Positions 25,495 through 35,320 of a stretch of DNA of 64,000 bases are shown here, one piece after another. Position numbers and translations under genes: made by a program. Below the pieces are notes generated by a model, which saw only the letters and a program-made list of their open reading frames with translations, was not told the origin of the DNA and made no database searches. This DNA is from Pedobacter miscanthi (GTDB taxonomy: Bacteria; Bacteroidota; Bacteroidia; Sphingobacteriales; Sphingobacteriaceae): assembly GCF_003315595.1 (NCBI RefSeq), contig NZ_QNQU01000010.1, positions 91,202-155,201 on the forward strand, written 5' to 3'. How positions within the stretch are numbered: position 1 is the stretch's first letter; each line of letters starts with the position of its first letter.

Positions 25495-27780
25495 ATGATC
25501 TACCTAAAAAAAATGCGTTTCTCATTTCGCTCTGGTTTGTTCCAGGTATGTATTATGGCGCTTTGCCTGATTTGTTATTCAGCAAATGTAAATGCACAAT
25601 ACTTCCCCACTCCGCAGCCGGTAGGTGTGAATATGGAAAATGGTCTATTAACTGAGTTGAGTAGGACCAAAGATGAGCTGAATAAAATCAATGTGCTGCT
25701 GTCCTTATCAAGCCTATACTATTTCCGGCCGGAAAGGAAACCCGTTTATATTGCCAGGAGCATAAAATATGCTGATGATGCGGCCAGAATCAGTAAGAAA
25801 TTGAAAAACGAGGAAAAATTCAGCGAATCTAAATATCTGATTGGCCTTGGCCTGCTTTGTGACTATAAGTTCAAGGCTGCCGAGGGGCTTTTGAAAGAAC
25901 TGGATGAGAAACGCAGGTGCGACCTGCTGGTTTCCCTTGGTTTTTATCTCACAAATTCGCGCGTAGGGGTTACCAAGGATCTGCTCAGCAACAGCAGGCG
26001 GATACTTAGCCTGGCAATTCCTTTGAGCCAAAAACTTAAGAACAGGCGAAATGAACTCATCGCCCGTCAGTGCCTGGCGCTGACTGCCTTTCAGGAAGGT
26101 GAAAATGATAAGTACATTGCTGAAATTGAAAATGTGTTGGCCGATTATAAAAAATTTAATGTTCCGGGAATTTCTTATGCCTATTACCTGACTGCTGAGA
26201 TGTATAATTTGCAGGGTAAGAATGATAAAGCGATGTTTTATCTACGGGCTGGTATCAAAGAAATGCAAAAAAATAATGACATCATGTCCGGCGGAGACCT
26301 TTATAAACTGCTGGCGATCGTTTTCAAGCAGGAATCTGAATTCAACAAAGAACTTGAAGCTTATCAAAAATCTCTAACCTACTATAAGGTTTATCCAGGG
26401 ATATGGGATATGTATTTTGCAATTCAGGGGGTTGCCTATGGCTTAATACACCTGAAGCAAGAGGAAAAAGCGCTTAAATACCTTGACAGTATTTTGGTGG
26501 GGAACCAACCGGGAGCCTATAAGCAAAAGCGAACGATATTTGAAATGTATGCCAACATTTACCTGGCATTGAAAAGATACGATAAGGCAGAAATTTATTA
26601 TCTTAAAAGATTCAATGTGGTTAAGGAAAATAATGACCTGGGCTTCTCATCATTTGACAGAATGGGCTATTTCTATATCGAAAGTAAACAGTATGCTAAA
26701 GCTAAGCCCTACCTGGATTCCGCAATGCATAGAATAGACCATTCAACAACGCCCAATTCAATATCGAGTTTAAAATACCGGTTATTTATGGTGGACTCGG
26801 CAGCGGGAAATTACCTTTCGGCAATAAAAAACCTCAGTCTGACACATAACTTTAGTGATTCGGTAGCCAGGGAAAAAAAGCGGACGGAAATAAACAAGCT
26901 GCTGGTGGAATATGAGGACGATAAAAAGCAGAGTGAAATTGCGGCTTTAAAGCAGAAATCCCAACTGGATCTGGCAAACATTAAGCAGGCAAGTCTGATC
27001 CGAAATTTCTTGATTATCGGGGCAGTTGTATTGTTGATCGTAGCGCTGGTCTTTTACCGTCAGTATAGGACAAAGCTATTCTTGAACGCCGAGATCCTTT
27101 CAAAAAACGAAAAACAAGAGGTTCTTCTCGATAGGCTTAACCGGCTACTTTCTGAGAAAGAATGGCTATTAAAGGAAGTACATCATAGGGTAAAAAACAA
27201 CCTGCACACCGTAATTTCTCTACTCAACACACAGGCCGAATTCCTAAAGGACGACGCGCTTGCAGCGATTGAAAATAGCCAGCACAGGATTTATGTCATG
27301 TCCCTGATCCATCAGAAATTGTACGCATCGGACGAGATCCAATCCATCGACATGGTTGAATACGTAAGAGAACTTATTACCTATCTAAAAGACAGCTATG
27401 GTGAACTAAACAATATAGAATACATCAGCGAGGTAGATCCTTTGTCTTTAGAGGTTGGCAAGGCCATGCCCATTGGCCTGATCATCAACGAAGCGGTAAC
27501 CAATTCAATAAAGTATGCATTTCCGAACAAAGAGAAAGGTATGATTTCTATTGTAATGAAAAAAAATGAGGATACCGTTACCATGAGGATATCGGATAAC
27601 GGAATAGGCATTCCTGATCGGCCCGAAAATGAAAAGCTAAGTTCCCTTGGACTGAAACTTATAGCAGGCTTGAGCGCCGATATCAATGGGAGCTTAAAAG
27701 TCGAGAACAAAAATGGAACGGTGCTCACTTTAACTTTCAGCTCAGATTTCCTGAAGTCATCTGAAAATGTTATGCTTTAA
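25495..27780 (+). CDS. TPR-containing sensor histidine kinase (HisKA_2 type)
   Basis: The start at 25495 (MIYLKKMRFSFRSG) gives a signal-like hydrophobic segment and 761 residues. The periplasmic part (about 40-500) is helical TPR repeats, ending in a coiled coil. A membrane helix (FLIIGAVVLLIVALVFY) lies near residues 504-520. The kinase follows, with the phospho-acceptor region HHRVKNNL at 563-570 and ATPase boxes GLIINEAVTNSIKYAF and ISDNGIGIP. HisKA_2 kinases usually pass phosphate to a LytTR or other response regulator. No regulator gene is adjacent, so the partner is elsewhere. Signal unknown. Confidence 0.9.
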   Translation: MIYLKKMRFSFRSGLFQVCIMALCLICYSANVNAQYFPTPQPVGVNMENGLLTELSRTKDELNKINVLLSLSSLYYFRPERKPVYIARSIKYADDAARISKKLKNEEKFSESKYLIGLGLLCDYKFKAAEGLLKELDEKRRCDLLVSLGFYLTNSRVGVTKDLLSNSRRILSLAIPLSQKLKNRRNELIARQCLALTAFQEGENDKYIAEIENVLADYKKFNVPGISYAYYLTAEMYNLQGKNDKAMFYLRAGIKEMQKNNDIMSGGDLYKLLAIVFKQESEFNKELEAYQKSLTYYKVYPGIWDMYFAIQGVAYGLIHLKQEEKALKYLDSILVGNQPGAYKQKRTIFEMYANIYLALKRYDKAEIYYLKRFNVVKENNDLGFSSFDRMGYFYIESKQYAKAKPYLDSAMHRIDHSTTPNSISSLKYRLFMVDSAAGNYLSAIKNLSLTHNFSDSVAREKKRTEINKLLVEYEDDKKQSEIAALKQKSQLDLANIKQASLIRNFLIIGAVVLLIVALVFYRQYRTKLFLNAEILSKNEKQEVLLDRLNRLLSEKEWLLKEVHHRVKNNLHTVISLLNTQAEFLKDDALAAIENSQHRIYVMSLIHQKLYASDEIQSIDMVEYVRELITYLKDSYGELNNIEYISEVDPLSLEVGKAMPIGLIINEAVTNSIKYAFPNKEKGMISIVMKKNEDTVTMRISDNGIGIPDRPENEKLSSLGLKLIAGLSADINGSLKVENKNGTVLTLTFSSDFLKSSENVML

Positions 27781-27901
27781 ATCGCATATACTAAACATTC
27801 TTACCTATGGTGTAACTCAAGCCTTTGATCCCTTGTACTGCAATAGCTATTTTTGCGTTAGAAATACCACAAGGCATCTGACAGCAAATAACACATAGAT
27901 C

Positions 27902-27925
27902 GAGGTACCCGATAAAAGGTACCTC
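27902..27925. terminator. Stem-loop between convergent genes
   Basis: GAGGTACC at 27902-27909 pairs with GGTACCTC at 27918-27925. It lies between the ends of the kinase and the esterase genes. No long T run follows on either strand, so it may be a weak terminator or an RNA-stabilising hairpin. Confidence 0.4.
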
Positions 27926-27939
27926 AATCAATGATTGCA

Positions 27940-28998
27940 TTAAAACAGATAGCGTTTTAATTGCGATGAAGCCTGAGCGAATGCATCTTTGGTCTGCTGG
28001 ATTTCAGCAAGGCCATTCAATAAACCCCAGTCATGGATTACCCCATTGTAACGTACAGTTGTAGCCTCCACACCCGCTTCCAAAAGGCGACGTCCGAAAG
28101 CCTCCCCCTCATCCCTCAAAACATCATTTTCAGCAACCTGAATTAATGTTGGCGGCATACTTTTGAGCTGTTCGAGACTTGCTTTTAAGGGAGAGGCCCG
28201 GTAATCGCCGCGTTTGGAAGCATCCGGAATGTACATATCGTACATCCATTTCATAAGCGGAGTGGTAAGAAACCTGTCACGTCCATAGTCCTTGTAAGAT
28301 TGCGTTTCAAAATTAGCATCAACAATCGGCCACATCATCACAGCAGTTTTTATTTCCGGTCCCTTTCGCTCTTTTGCAAGGATGGAGGTAACTGCTGTCA
28401 TGTTCCCGCCGACACTATTACCGATCAGGGCCAGTCTTTTTCCGTCCACACCAATTTCTGAACCATGCTCACTCACCCACTTTGTAGCTGAATAGATTTC
28501 TTCGATCGCAACTGGAAATTTAGCCTCAGGTGTTCTGGTATAATTGACAAACACCCCAACAGCCCCCGATCCTACAACAAGGTCTCTGACCATGCGTTTA
28601 TGCGTAGGGTAATCTCCCAATACCCATCCTCCACCATGGATAAAGATAAAAACAGGGAGAACACCATTTTTACCTTGAGGGCGAACAATATTCAATGTGA
28701 CGGTATGCCCATCAACTTTGATTATTTTCTCAGATTCACTTATTCCCGAATAATCGACCTTAACACTTTTCTGGGCATTTACCAGTACAGCCCTCGCGTT
28801 TTTTGGGCTTAGGGTTTCCAGACCTGGACCGCCATTGTTCAGGGCGAGAAGAAAGTTTTTAACTTCAGGGGCTATATGCTCATCGGCATACCATTCTTTA
28901 CCCTGAGCCCCAGCCGTTGTAACTGCTGCTATAATCAACAGTAAACTCACAATAACCAATCTGGTTCTACTAAGTACATTAGTTCTAACATGCATCAT
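27940..28998 (-). CDS. Secreted alpha/beta hydrolase (acetyl-esterase/HSL type)
   Basis: The 352-residue enzyme has a signal peptide ending near VTTAGA. It has the oxyanion-hole HGGGW, the nucleophile elbow GNSVGGN (GDSAGG in most relatives), an Asp in VAENDVLRDEGEAF and a His in YNGVIHDWG. It is therefore a complete HSL-type esterase acting in the periplasm. It lies 69 bases after an outer-membrane protein gene on the same strand and probably shares its transcript. The substrate is unknown. Confidence 0.87.
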   Translation of the reverse strand: MMHVRTNVLSRTRLVIVSLLLIIAAVTTAGAQGKEWYADEHIAPEVKNFLLALNNGGPGLETLSPKNARAVLVNAQKSVKVDYSGISESEKIIKVDGHTVTLNIVRPQGKNGVLPVFIFIHGGGWVLGDYPTHKRMVRDLVVGSGAVGVFVNYTRTPEAKFPVAIEEIYSATKWVSEHGSEIGVDGKRLALIGNSVGGNMTAVTSILAKERKGPEIKTAVMMWPIVDANFETQSYKDYGRDRFLTTPLMKWMYDMYIPDASKRGDYRASPLKASLEQLKSMPPTLIQVAENDVLRDEGEAFGRRLLEAGVEATTVRYNGVIHDWGLLNGLAEIQQTKDAFAQASSQLKRYLF

Positions 28999-29067
28999 AT
29001 CTTTTTGAATAATGACTTCCCGGACTAAGCGGGAAATCTGATTTAATTGAATTAAATTTTATGAAAG

Positions 29068-29631
29068 CTATTTTTCGATTGGAAATGCATAAGCTACACG
29101 AAGACCCAAAAAGCCATTGCTCTTCCCAGCCTCATAGAATTTGCTGTTTCCCTCATATCTAAATCCGGCATCGATGTAACTTTTTGCACCAACTGGAATT
29201 AAGTATCCTACCTGCGGTGCCCAGGTAAAGGATGCTGACTTATCTGCAATAGGACTATCATTTAAGAGAAATGAAACTCCTGCTTCACCCTGAATATAAA
29301 AATTAACGACCGGGAAATACTTTAAACCGGCTTTTACAGGAATTAATTGAATGTCTTCTACCACACCTGAAGTCTTGCTGTCGGTAAACAGATTATAGAA
29401 TCCGGCGTTAAAGGTTAAATAAAGATCTTGTTTTAAAAGGGGAATATCGGCCTGGATAGAACCGCCCAGAGACCAGGTGTAATTATCTGAAAGATTAGAA
29501 ATGGGAAGTCCACCCTCCACTCCGGCACTATAACGGATACCAGGCGCTCTTTGCGCCTGAACCGGGGACAAGATGCTCATAAGAGAAATAAATAATAAGC
29601 TTGCTGCAATTGTTTTAAATTGATTTTTCAT
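29068..29631 (-). CDS. Outer-membrane beta-barrel protein
   Basis: The 187-residue protein has a signal peptide (ending near PVQAQ) and then alternating hydrophobic strands typical of a small eight-stranded barrel: GIRYSAGVEGGLPI, SLGGSIQADIPL, LTFNAGFYNLF, NFYIQGEAGVSFLL, KSYIDAGFRYEG and the closing FLGLRVAYAF. It starts the operon with the secreted esterase. Function is structural or transport-related, with no specific family beyond OmpA/porin-like barrels. Confidence 0.82.
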   Translation of the reverse strand: MKNQFKTIAASLLFISLMSILSPVQAQRAPGIRYSAGVEGGLPISNLSDNYTWSLGGSIQADIPLLKQDLYLTFNAGFYNLFTDSKTSGVVEDIQLIPVKAGLKYFPVVNFYIQGEAGVSFLLNDSPIADKSASFTWAPQVGYLIPVGAKSYIDAGFRYEGNSKFYEAGKSNGFLGLRVAYAFPIEK

Positions 29632-30363
29632 GATTCTTAATTTTTTAATCGTTTAATTCATTTTTTGATTTTTCTGGCTAAGCCGCTTTGCTAACCCGGG
29701 AACAGAGGAATTTTCGCTTTAGAAAACCTGAATATCTACTGAGTTCAGCATGGTAACTGAAATTCGATGAACTCATATCTTCGCTTAGCCACAATTCCCT
29801 GGTCTATCTGACCCAGGTTAAATACGCTTAACCACTGATGTGTAGTCCAAATCAATGCCATTAAAATAAATATCTGATAATCAGATTATTAAACTAGAAA
29901 CTAAACTTCAAAAGCCCACGCCTAATCGTATTTCAACAAAAATGAATTGATATATCGGCAGAAAACACTCTGTTTAGCGGGTGGAATTCGTCCCCTGGTT
30001 TTAATTTTGATTACCGATTAGACAATTATCGTCAGTAAAGGAAGTAAACGCCAATGGCCATAGGCTTCCTTTACTCAATTTGGGGATCAGCAGTATTCCT
30101 AGAACCTTAAAAAATATCGCAAAAAACGCTTTTTTAATGAATAAGCTGTGCAACGCCATTTCGTCAAAAGCCTCAACTTTGATGATTATCGGCGAGGGTC
30201 TACTGGCTAAGTCTAATAATTCTATAGAGATTTCCGGGCATTTGACCCCGTGAGCATCCAGTGCTTATACATCAAACTGATAGCAAAGAAATATTACATG
30301 AAAAATTCAAGTATAAATTAGCCCCTTCATTTTTTTTGAAAGACTAATTTATACTGCTATAAT
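29632..30363. other. Long gene-free stretch with two inverted repeats
   Basis: These 732 bases have no supported gene. AGTAAAGGAAG at 30034-30044 faces CTTCCTTTACT at 30065-30075. GTATAAATTAG at 30311-30321 faces CTAATTTATAC at 30344-30354. The second lies just past the end of cutC and probably serves as its terminator. The first is unexplained. Confidence 0.5.
30311..30354 (-). terminator. AT-rich stem-loop after cutC
   Basis: An 11-base perfect inverted repeat (GTATAAATTAG/CTAATTTATAC) with a 22-base spacer containing an eight-T run sits directly after the cutC stop codon. The weak AT stem makes its strength uncertain. Confidence 0.4.
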
Positions 30364-31095
30364 TTAGTGTACCTGATGAAGAATATTTAGCATCGCGGAG
30401 AGCTCTGTTTCAGAAGATACGTAAAGATTGCCGTAATCGGTAATGGAAGAATTGATGTAATGGAGCGGGTTGGGAACAATGGCCCTGGCCGAGGCATGAT
30501 ACTGTGTTGCGTGGCAATGGTCAATAAGTTTTTTAAGGTTGTTAGATTTTATTCCGGCTCCCGGCATAATGATTATGCGATTATTTGCCTGAATGGTGAG
30601 CTCGCGGAGCACCTGTGCACCTTCAGGGGCACCAGCTGCTCCTCCCGAGGTGAGCACCCTTTCGCAGCCGCATTCAATCAGATCTTCCAATGCCTGAAAA
30701 AGATCAGGGGTTCCGTCAAAAGCCCGGTTGCAGGTTACCCCCATCGGGCCTGCCCATTCAACAATGCGTTTGAGCCATTCCTTGTCTATCTTACCCGATC
30801 TTTGCTGTGTACCGACCGAAATGCCATTGCACCCAAGATCCCTGCACATTTGAATATCATCTTTAATGATCCGGTATTCTTCCTGCGAATAAAAGTAATT
30901 TCCAGACCTTGGCCTGAGAATCGGATACAGGTCTATTGAGATCTGCTCTCTGACCTGCTTTATCGTTCCGTATGATGGGGTTGTACCACCTTCTAAAGGA
31001 TTGTCACAAAGCTCCACCCGGTTTGCACCTACCCTTTGGGCAATGATGGAAGACTGAATATTGAAAGCACAGACCTCTAACTGTTTAACTGGCAT
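30364..31095 (-). CDS. cutC: CutC family protein
   Basis: The 243-residue protein follows CutC closely: LEVCAFNIQSSIIAQRVGANRVELCDN, GGTTPSYG, the strand LYPILRPRSGNYFY, and CNRAFDGTPD, where relatives have FHRAFD. It is a TIM barrel. CutC has been linked to copper handling, but its biochemical role is disputed. It lies 49 bases downstream of an AraC-type regulator on the same strand and may be co-transcribed with it and the SDR ahead. No other copper genes are near. Confidence 0.9.
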   Translation of the reverse strand: MPVKQLEVCAFNIQSSIIAQRVGANRVELCDNPLEGGTTPSYGTIKQVREQISIDLYPILRPRSGNYFYSQEEYRIIKDDIQMCRDLGCNGISVGTQQRSGKIDKEWLKRIVEWAGPMGVTCNRAFDGTPDLFQALEDLIECGCERVLTSGGAAGAPEGAQVLRELTIQANNRIIIMPGAGIKSNNLKKLIDHCHATQYHASARAIVPNPLHYINSSITDYGNLYVSSETELSAMLNILHQVH

Positions 31096-31144
31096 TTGAA
31101 TTTTGATTAAGGCATTGAAGGTTAAAAATAGGCAAAGCCAAGCA

Positions 31145-31990
31145 CTAATTCCCCAAGGGCCTGGGATTTATTTGTTTCCTTACCTGTGAGGGAGGATAGC
31201 CAAAATCCTTTTTAAAGGCCCTGGAAAAATGTGATATATCTGCAAACCCGACATCCAGGTAAACATCGATTGGTCTATTGCCTTCCCTCAAAAGCTGTAA
31301 TGCCTGGCTAAGCCTTTTTTGCACAAGCCAAACAGAGGCCTTCATACCAAAGTTCTGCTGAAAGTCCCTTCTAAAAGTGGATACACTCCTTCCTGTAAGG
31401 GATGCAAACCTGCTAATTGGGATATTGAACATATAGTTTCTGAGCATAAAAGCCTTGAGGTCAATCTTGCCAGGTTGCGGGAAATCAAAAAGCGATTCAA
31501 AAATGTGATGCCCCTGTTCAGCCAGGGCTAAGATTGCCTCTTCGAGCTTATGCCTGCGCATGGGCTCGCTAAGCTGTTTACCAGATTTCCTGTAAGCATC
31601 CAAAGAATCAAACAGACTGCTAAGGGCAAGCGATGAACTTAATAGGACTATGCCCCTATTGGAAGTCAGCCCTCCTCTGGACCTGGGAATCTCATATTTC
31701 AGGGCATAGTCTTCAAGCAGCTTTTCATCTAACACGAATACAATGCTCTCATAGCGCTGCCTCTTTTCTATTCCCACTCCGATACATTTGATCAAGTAGT
31801 TTTTACAAACCAGCACGGTATCCCCTGTACGATAAAGTTGATCAGAATCCTGTCCGATAAGCCTCATCTCTCCACTGAGGATATGAACGATCAGATGCTG
31901 ATCGATCAGTTCCTCAAGGAGCATGTGGTTATGCCAGCCAACCGAATAAACAATACCTGGCGTACCGATATTGAGACGCTGAATTTCCAT
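31145..31990 (-). CDS. AraC-family transcriptional regulator
   Basis: The ATG at 31990 (MEIQRLNIGTPG) is preferred over a TTG nine bases upstream. The 281-residue protein has an N-terminal ligand or cupin-like part (HLIVHILSGEMRLIG). Its two AraC helix-turn-helix units at the C-terminus are SRFASLTGRSVSTFRRDFQ and VYLDVGFADISHFSRAFKK with the usual FGYPPSQVR ending. It lies 59 bases after an SDR gene. Direct repeats upstream of that SDR fit AraC-type binding, so the regulator likely controls it. Confidence 0.9.
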   Translation of the reverse strand: MEIQRLNIGTPGIVYSVGWHNHMLLEELIDQHLIVHILSGEMRLIGQDSDQLYRTGDTVLVCKNYLIKCIGVGIEKRQRYESIVFVLDEKLLEDYALKYEIPRSRGGLTSNRGIVLLSSSLALSSLFDSLDAYRKSGKQLSEPMRRHKLEEAILALAEQGHHIFESLFDFPQPGKIDLKAFMLRNYMFNIPISRFASLTGRSVSTFRRDFQQNFGMKASVWLVQKRLSQALQLLREGNRPIDVYLDVGFADISHFSRAFKKDFGYPPSQVRKQINPRPLGN

Positions 31991-32049
31991 TTGAATCAAT
32001 TAAGATATATTTAACATAATCAGCCGCTACCTGACAGGATACCTACCGG

Positions 32050-32781
32050 CTACATCGCCTGCTGTAAGGGTCTGATGGTAATTTCATTTACCGCTACTTC
32101 ATTAGGCTGATTGATGGCATAGACTACCGCATCGGCAATCGCTTCGGCATCTATGGTTGCGATTTGTCCCATTGCCTCCATCATTTCGAATACCTTCCTG
32201 CTGGTAATATCACTACCCAGTTCAGTTGATACAGCTCCGGGATAAAGCGTGGTCACTTTGATTTTACCAGCCATCTCTTCCCTTAAACCTTCCATAATAG
32301 ACTTTACTGCGCCTTTCGTAGCGGAATAAACCCCGGTGCTGGGGAAAATCTTCAAGCCTGCGGTAGAGGATGTGGAAATGATATGTCCATTCCCGTTTTT
32401 AATCATGTGGGGCAAAACTGCATGAATCCCATAGAGCACTCCTTTAATATTAACATCTATCATCCTCTCCCATTCCTCAAGATTGCCTTCATCGAAAAAA
32501 GATATCGGCATAACTCCCGCGTTATTCCACAATACGTCTATTTTCCCAAAAGTGTCGATAGCAAATTTCAGCAGTCTGTCGACATCTTCCTTTTTGGTCA
32601 CGTCACTCTGCATATAGCGCGCATTATCTCCGATACTTGCCACCAAGGAATCGAGCTTTTCCTGTCTCCTGGCCCCAAGAACCACCTTTGCACCAAGTGC
32701 ACCCAATTTCTTTGCAGTTTCTGCGCCCATTCCGCTACTTGCGCCAGTGATGACCACTACTTTTCCATTTATATTTTTCAT
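32050..32781 (-). CDS. Short-chain dehydrogenase/reductase
   Basis: The start at 32781 (MKNINGKVVVITGASSGMG) removes a non-homologous leader. The 243-residue protein has TGASSGMG, NNAGVMP, the catalytic YSATK and a C-terminal EVAVNEITIRP as in the YdfG/SDR-like group of small oxidoreductases. It is followed by an AraC-type regulator on the same strand. Direct repeats of an ACYAAAAYGTTCAT type lie 49 bases before its start codon. The substrate is unknown. Confidence 0.9.
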   Translation of the reverse strand: MKNINGKVVVITGASSGMGAETAKKLGALGAKVVLGARRQEKLDSLVASIGDNARYMQSDVTKKEDVDRLLKFAIDTFGKIDVLWNNAGVMPISFFDEGNLEEWERMIDVNIKGVLYGIHAVLPHMIKNGNGHIISTSSTAGLKIFPSTGVYSATKGAVKSIMEGLREEMAGKIKVTTLYPGAVSTELGSDITSRKVFEMMEAMGQIATIDAEAIADAVVYAINQPNEVAVNEITIRPLQQAM

Positions 32782-32829
32782 AGCTAGTTTTTTGCTACAA
32801 ATGTATCGATGGGGAAAAGGCAAAGTTTG

Positions 32830-32866
32830 ACCAAAACGTTCATATTTGAGGTACTAAAATGTTCAT
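32830..32866 (-). promoter_or_regulatory. Direct repeats upstream of SDR, candidate AraC operator
   Basis: ACCAAAACGTTCAT at 32830-32843 and ACTAAAATGTTCAT at 32853-32866 differ at two of 14 positions and are 23 bases apart, the kind of spacing at which AraC-family monomers bind on one face. They precede the SDR start at 32781. Confidence 0.5.
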
Positions 32867-32916
32867 GCCACTATGGACATGGAAAGCCAAGAGTGCTGGA
32901 TGAATCCTTATTGAGT

Positions 32917-33543
32917 TCATTTCTTTAACCGGGAACGGAGCATACTCAAAAACTGGGGCGTAAATCCCAGGACCGAGGCCAATATGTACTGGGGAACCTG
33001 ATTTACAAACTGAGGGAAAGCGGCAGTGAATTTCTGAAACCTGTCTTCAGCGTTCTCGCACATCAAGAGCTCGATTTTTTTTATTGCCCTGTTATATTTG
33101 TTTAAAATCACCTGATGCATATAAATCTGGAAAGAGGATATTGCCCCGGTTAACTGGAGGTAGTCTTTGCGGGATAAAGCAAGAAGCTCGCAGTGTTCAG
33201 CACACTCAATTTTATACTCGGCAGCTGAGCCATTCATAAATGCATTTAGGTCGGTAAGCCACCAGCCCGGGATGCCGAACTGAAGCGCATGCGAAGAACC
33301 TTTATCATCCAGCCCGTACATACAGATAATTCCAGATGCGATAAAATAAATTTCCTGTACAATGGCGCCCTGTTCCAGGACCACATCTTTTTTACGATAT
33401 TTTATGCGAACAAACTTTTCGCGAATCAGGCGCTCCTGCTGAACGGATAGCGGTGAAATCATTGCTATCTCCTCAATTAACCCATCTATAGATGTGTGCG
33501 AAGATGCAGGAGGGATATCCGGTAAAAATTCTGAATTTTCCAT
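32917..33543 (-). CDS. Crp/Fnr-family regulator
   Basis: The ATG at 33543 (MENSEFLPDIPPAS) gives 208 residues. A cyclic-nucleotide-binding-like barrel (KYRKKDVVLEQGAIVQEIYFIASG, GIICMYGLDDKG) is followed by a helix and a short HTH end (VPQYILASVLGFTPQFLSMLRSRL). No cysteines typical of an Fe-S FNR are arranged at the N-terminus. This is the common Bacteroidota Crp/Fnr form of unknown ligand. It shares an intergenic region containing a TGGWCCA pair with the nrfD-like gene. Confidence 0.9.
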   Translation of the reverse strand: MENSEFLPDIPPASSHTSIDGLIEEIAMISPLSVQQERLIREKFVRIKYRKKDVVLEQGAIVQEIYFIASGIICMYGLDDKGSSHALQFGIPGWWLTDLNAFMNGSAAEYKIECAEHCELLALSRKDYLQLTGAISSFQIYMHQVILNKYNRAIKKIELLMCENAEDRFQKFTAAFPQFVNQVPQYILASVLGFTPQFLSMLRSRLKK

Positions 33544-33587
33544 ATTAAAATTTCGCCTAATATTCGGCAAAAACCGGGAGCCCGAAA

Positions 33588-33618
33588 TGGACCAAACAAC
33601 CAATTTGAAGGTGGTCCA
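33588..33618. promoter_or_regulatory. Paired TGGWCCA palindromes between Crp/Fnr and NrfD genes
   Basis: TGGACCA at 33588-33594 and TGGTCCA at 33612-33618 are 24 bases apart, in the same arrangement as four other intergenic sites up to 51.2 kb. No -7 element follows at the 22-base distance seen at other sites, although TAGCTTTG at 33682-33689 fits the TAnnTTTG consensus and could serve the NrfD gene. Confidence 0.6.
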
Positions 33619-33768
33619 GCGTTTTTTTTAGCACAAAATCATTTCTTCAACTATGTTAACTTTTTCCCGCTTAAGGTTGGCTAGCTTTGCCTTAAAATTA
33701 GCAGTTAGAGATAAATGATCTTATCTATAACTGATAAAAGTCTATAGAAACAAATAAGAATTTTAATT

Positions 33769-35253
33769 ATGTCTGAAAACAAGGAATCTATCCTGAGAGA
33801 GCCCTTAATAACCGGTGAAGATCTTACCTATTCCAGAATTACCGACGAAATCCTTTCTCCTGTTGAAAACAGGGCAACAAAAGCCTGGTGGATGGGATTT
33901 GGCCTTGCATCTGCCGGAACTCTTTTATGGCTGGTATCGATAAGTTATGTATTTTGGACCGGGCTTGGGGCATGGGGGCTGAATAAAACTGTTGGCTGGG
34001 CCTGGGATATCACAGGCTTTGTTTGGTGGGTGGGTATCGGACATGCAGGCACCCTGATTTCTGCGGTGTTGCTTCTGTTCAGACAAAACTGGCGAAATTC
34101 GATCAACAGATCTGCAGAGGCGATGACAATCTTTGCGGTAATCTGTGCAGCAACATACATTATCTCTCACATGGGAAGGCCATGGCTAGCTTACTGGGTA
34201 TTTCCGCTTCCTAACCAGTTTGGCTCGCTATGGGTAAATTTTAACTCGCCCCTGGTCTGGGATACATTCGCAATCTCAACTTACTTCAGCGTATCCTTGC
34301 TGTTTTGGTATACAGGGCTACTTCCGGATCTTGCCACCATTCGTGACCGGAGCACCGGTTTGCGCAGAAAAATATACTCTATTTGCTCTTTTGGATGGAC
34401 CGGGAGCGTAAAAACCTGGCAACGTTTTGAGGTAACTTCCCTGATCCTTGCAGGGATCTCTACGCCACTGGTACTCTCGGTACATACCATCGTATCGATG
34501 GACTTCGCAACCTCAGTAATTCCGGGATGGCATACCACGATTTTTCCACCATATTTTGTTGCAGGTGCTATTTTCTCCGGCTTTGCAATGGTGCTTACCT
34601 TACTCCTTGTAGCAAGGAAAGTTCTGGGTCTGGAAAATTATATTACCATGTTCCATATCGAATCGATGAACAAGATCATTATCCTCACAGGATCTATTGT
34701 TGGCGTGGCTTATCTGACTGAATTTTTCATCGCCTGGTATTCCGGATCCGAATATGAACAGTATGCCTTTATCAACAGATCAACGGGTCCTTACTGGTGG
34801 GCTTACTGGATAATGATGACGTGTAATGTGATAACCCCGCAATTATTATGGTTTAAAAAGATCAGGACGAACATCAGGATCACCTGGATATTATCCATAG
34901 TTGTAAATATAGGCATGTGGTTCGAGCGCTTTGTAATTATTGTAACTTCCCTGCACCGGGATTATCTTCCTTCGAGCTGGGCCATGTTTTACCCTACCTG
35001 GGCTGATGTAAGCGTTTTTATTGGATCGATAGGCGTATTTTTCTTCATGTTCCTTTTGTTCCTCAGGTTTCTTCCTTCAGTGGCAATTGCAGAAGTTAAA
35101 CTGCTTTTGAAATCTTCCAGCGAACAGGTGAAACTCAAACTTATCAAAACCGGAGAGCTGAACGGGGAACAGGTAAAGGAATACCTTGAAGACCTGCAGA
35201 AGTTCGATAGCGTCAAGCTTGATAAATACAAGGAGATTAAGCAGAAGCTTTGA
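33769..35253 (+). CDS. NrfD/PsrC-type quinol-interacting membrane subunit (ActC-like), orphan
   Basis: The 494-residue protein has about ten membrane helices. The sequence around SRITDEILSPVENR and WVGIGHAGTLISAVLLLFRQNWR matches ActC, the quinol-oxidising core subunit of alternative complex III, in the NrfD/PsrC family. Such subunits move electrons between quinol and an iron-sulfur partner. Here none of the other act genes (multihaem cytochromes, the iron-sulfur subunit) are present. The next gene is another quinone-site anchor, SdhC. It ends in a soluble helical tail with many Lys and Glu. It may be an extra copy for a different partner. Confidence 0.85.
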   Translation: MSENKESILREPLITGEDLTYSRITDEILSPVENRATKAWWMGFGLASAGTLLWLVSISYVFWTGLGAWGLNKTVGWAWDITGFVWWVGIGHAGTLISAVLLLFRQNWRNSINRSAEAMTIFAVICAATYIISHMGRPWLAYWVFPLPNQFGSLWVNFNSPLVWDTFAISTYFSVSLLFWYTGLLPDLATIRDRSTGLRRKIYSICSFGWTGSVKTWQRFEVTSLILAGISTPLVLSVHTIVSMDFATSVIPGWHTTIFPPYFVAGAIFSGFAMVLTLLLVARKVLGLENYITMFHIESMNKIIILTGSIVGVAYLTEFFIAWYSGSEYEQYAFINRSTGPYWWAYWIMMTCNVITPQLLWFKKIRTNIRITWILSIVVNIGMWFERFVIIVTSLHRDYLPSSWAMFYPTWADVSVFIGSIGVFFFMFLLFLRFLPSVAIAEVKLLLKSSSEQVKLKLIKTGELNGEQVKEYLEDLQKFDSVKLDKYKEIKQKL

Positions 35254-35320
35254 TCACCCACGGGCCTGTGACTTCAAGATTAGTAGAGTCAATTTAACGA
35301 ACAATCCCAATTCAAATAAG

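Noticed and set aside
33661..33692. A sigma54-like core upstream of the NrfD gene
   Set aside because: The GG and GC pairs near 33675-33690 are not 10 bases apart, so they do not fit a -24/-12 promoter. TAGCTTTG fits the normal -7 form better.
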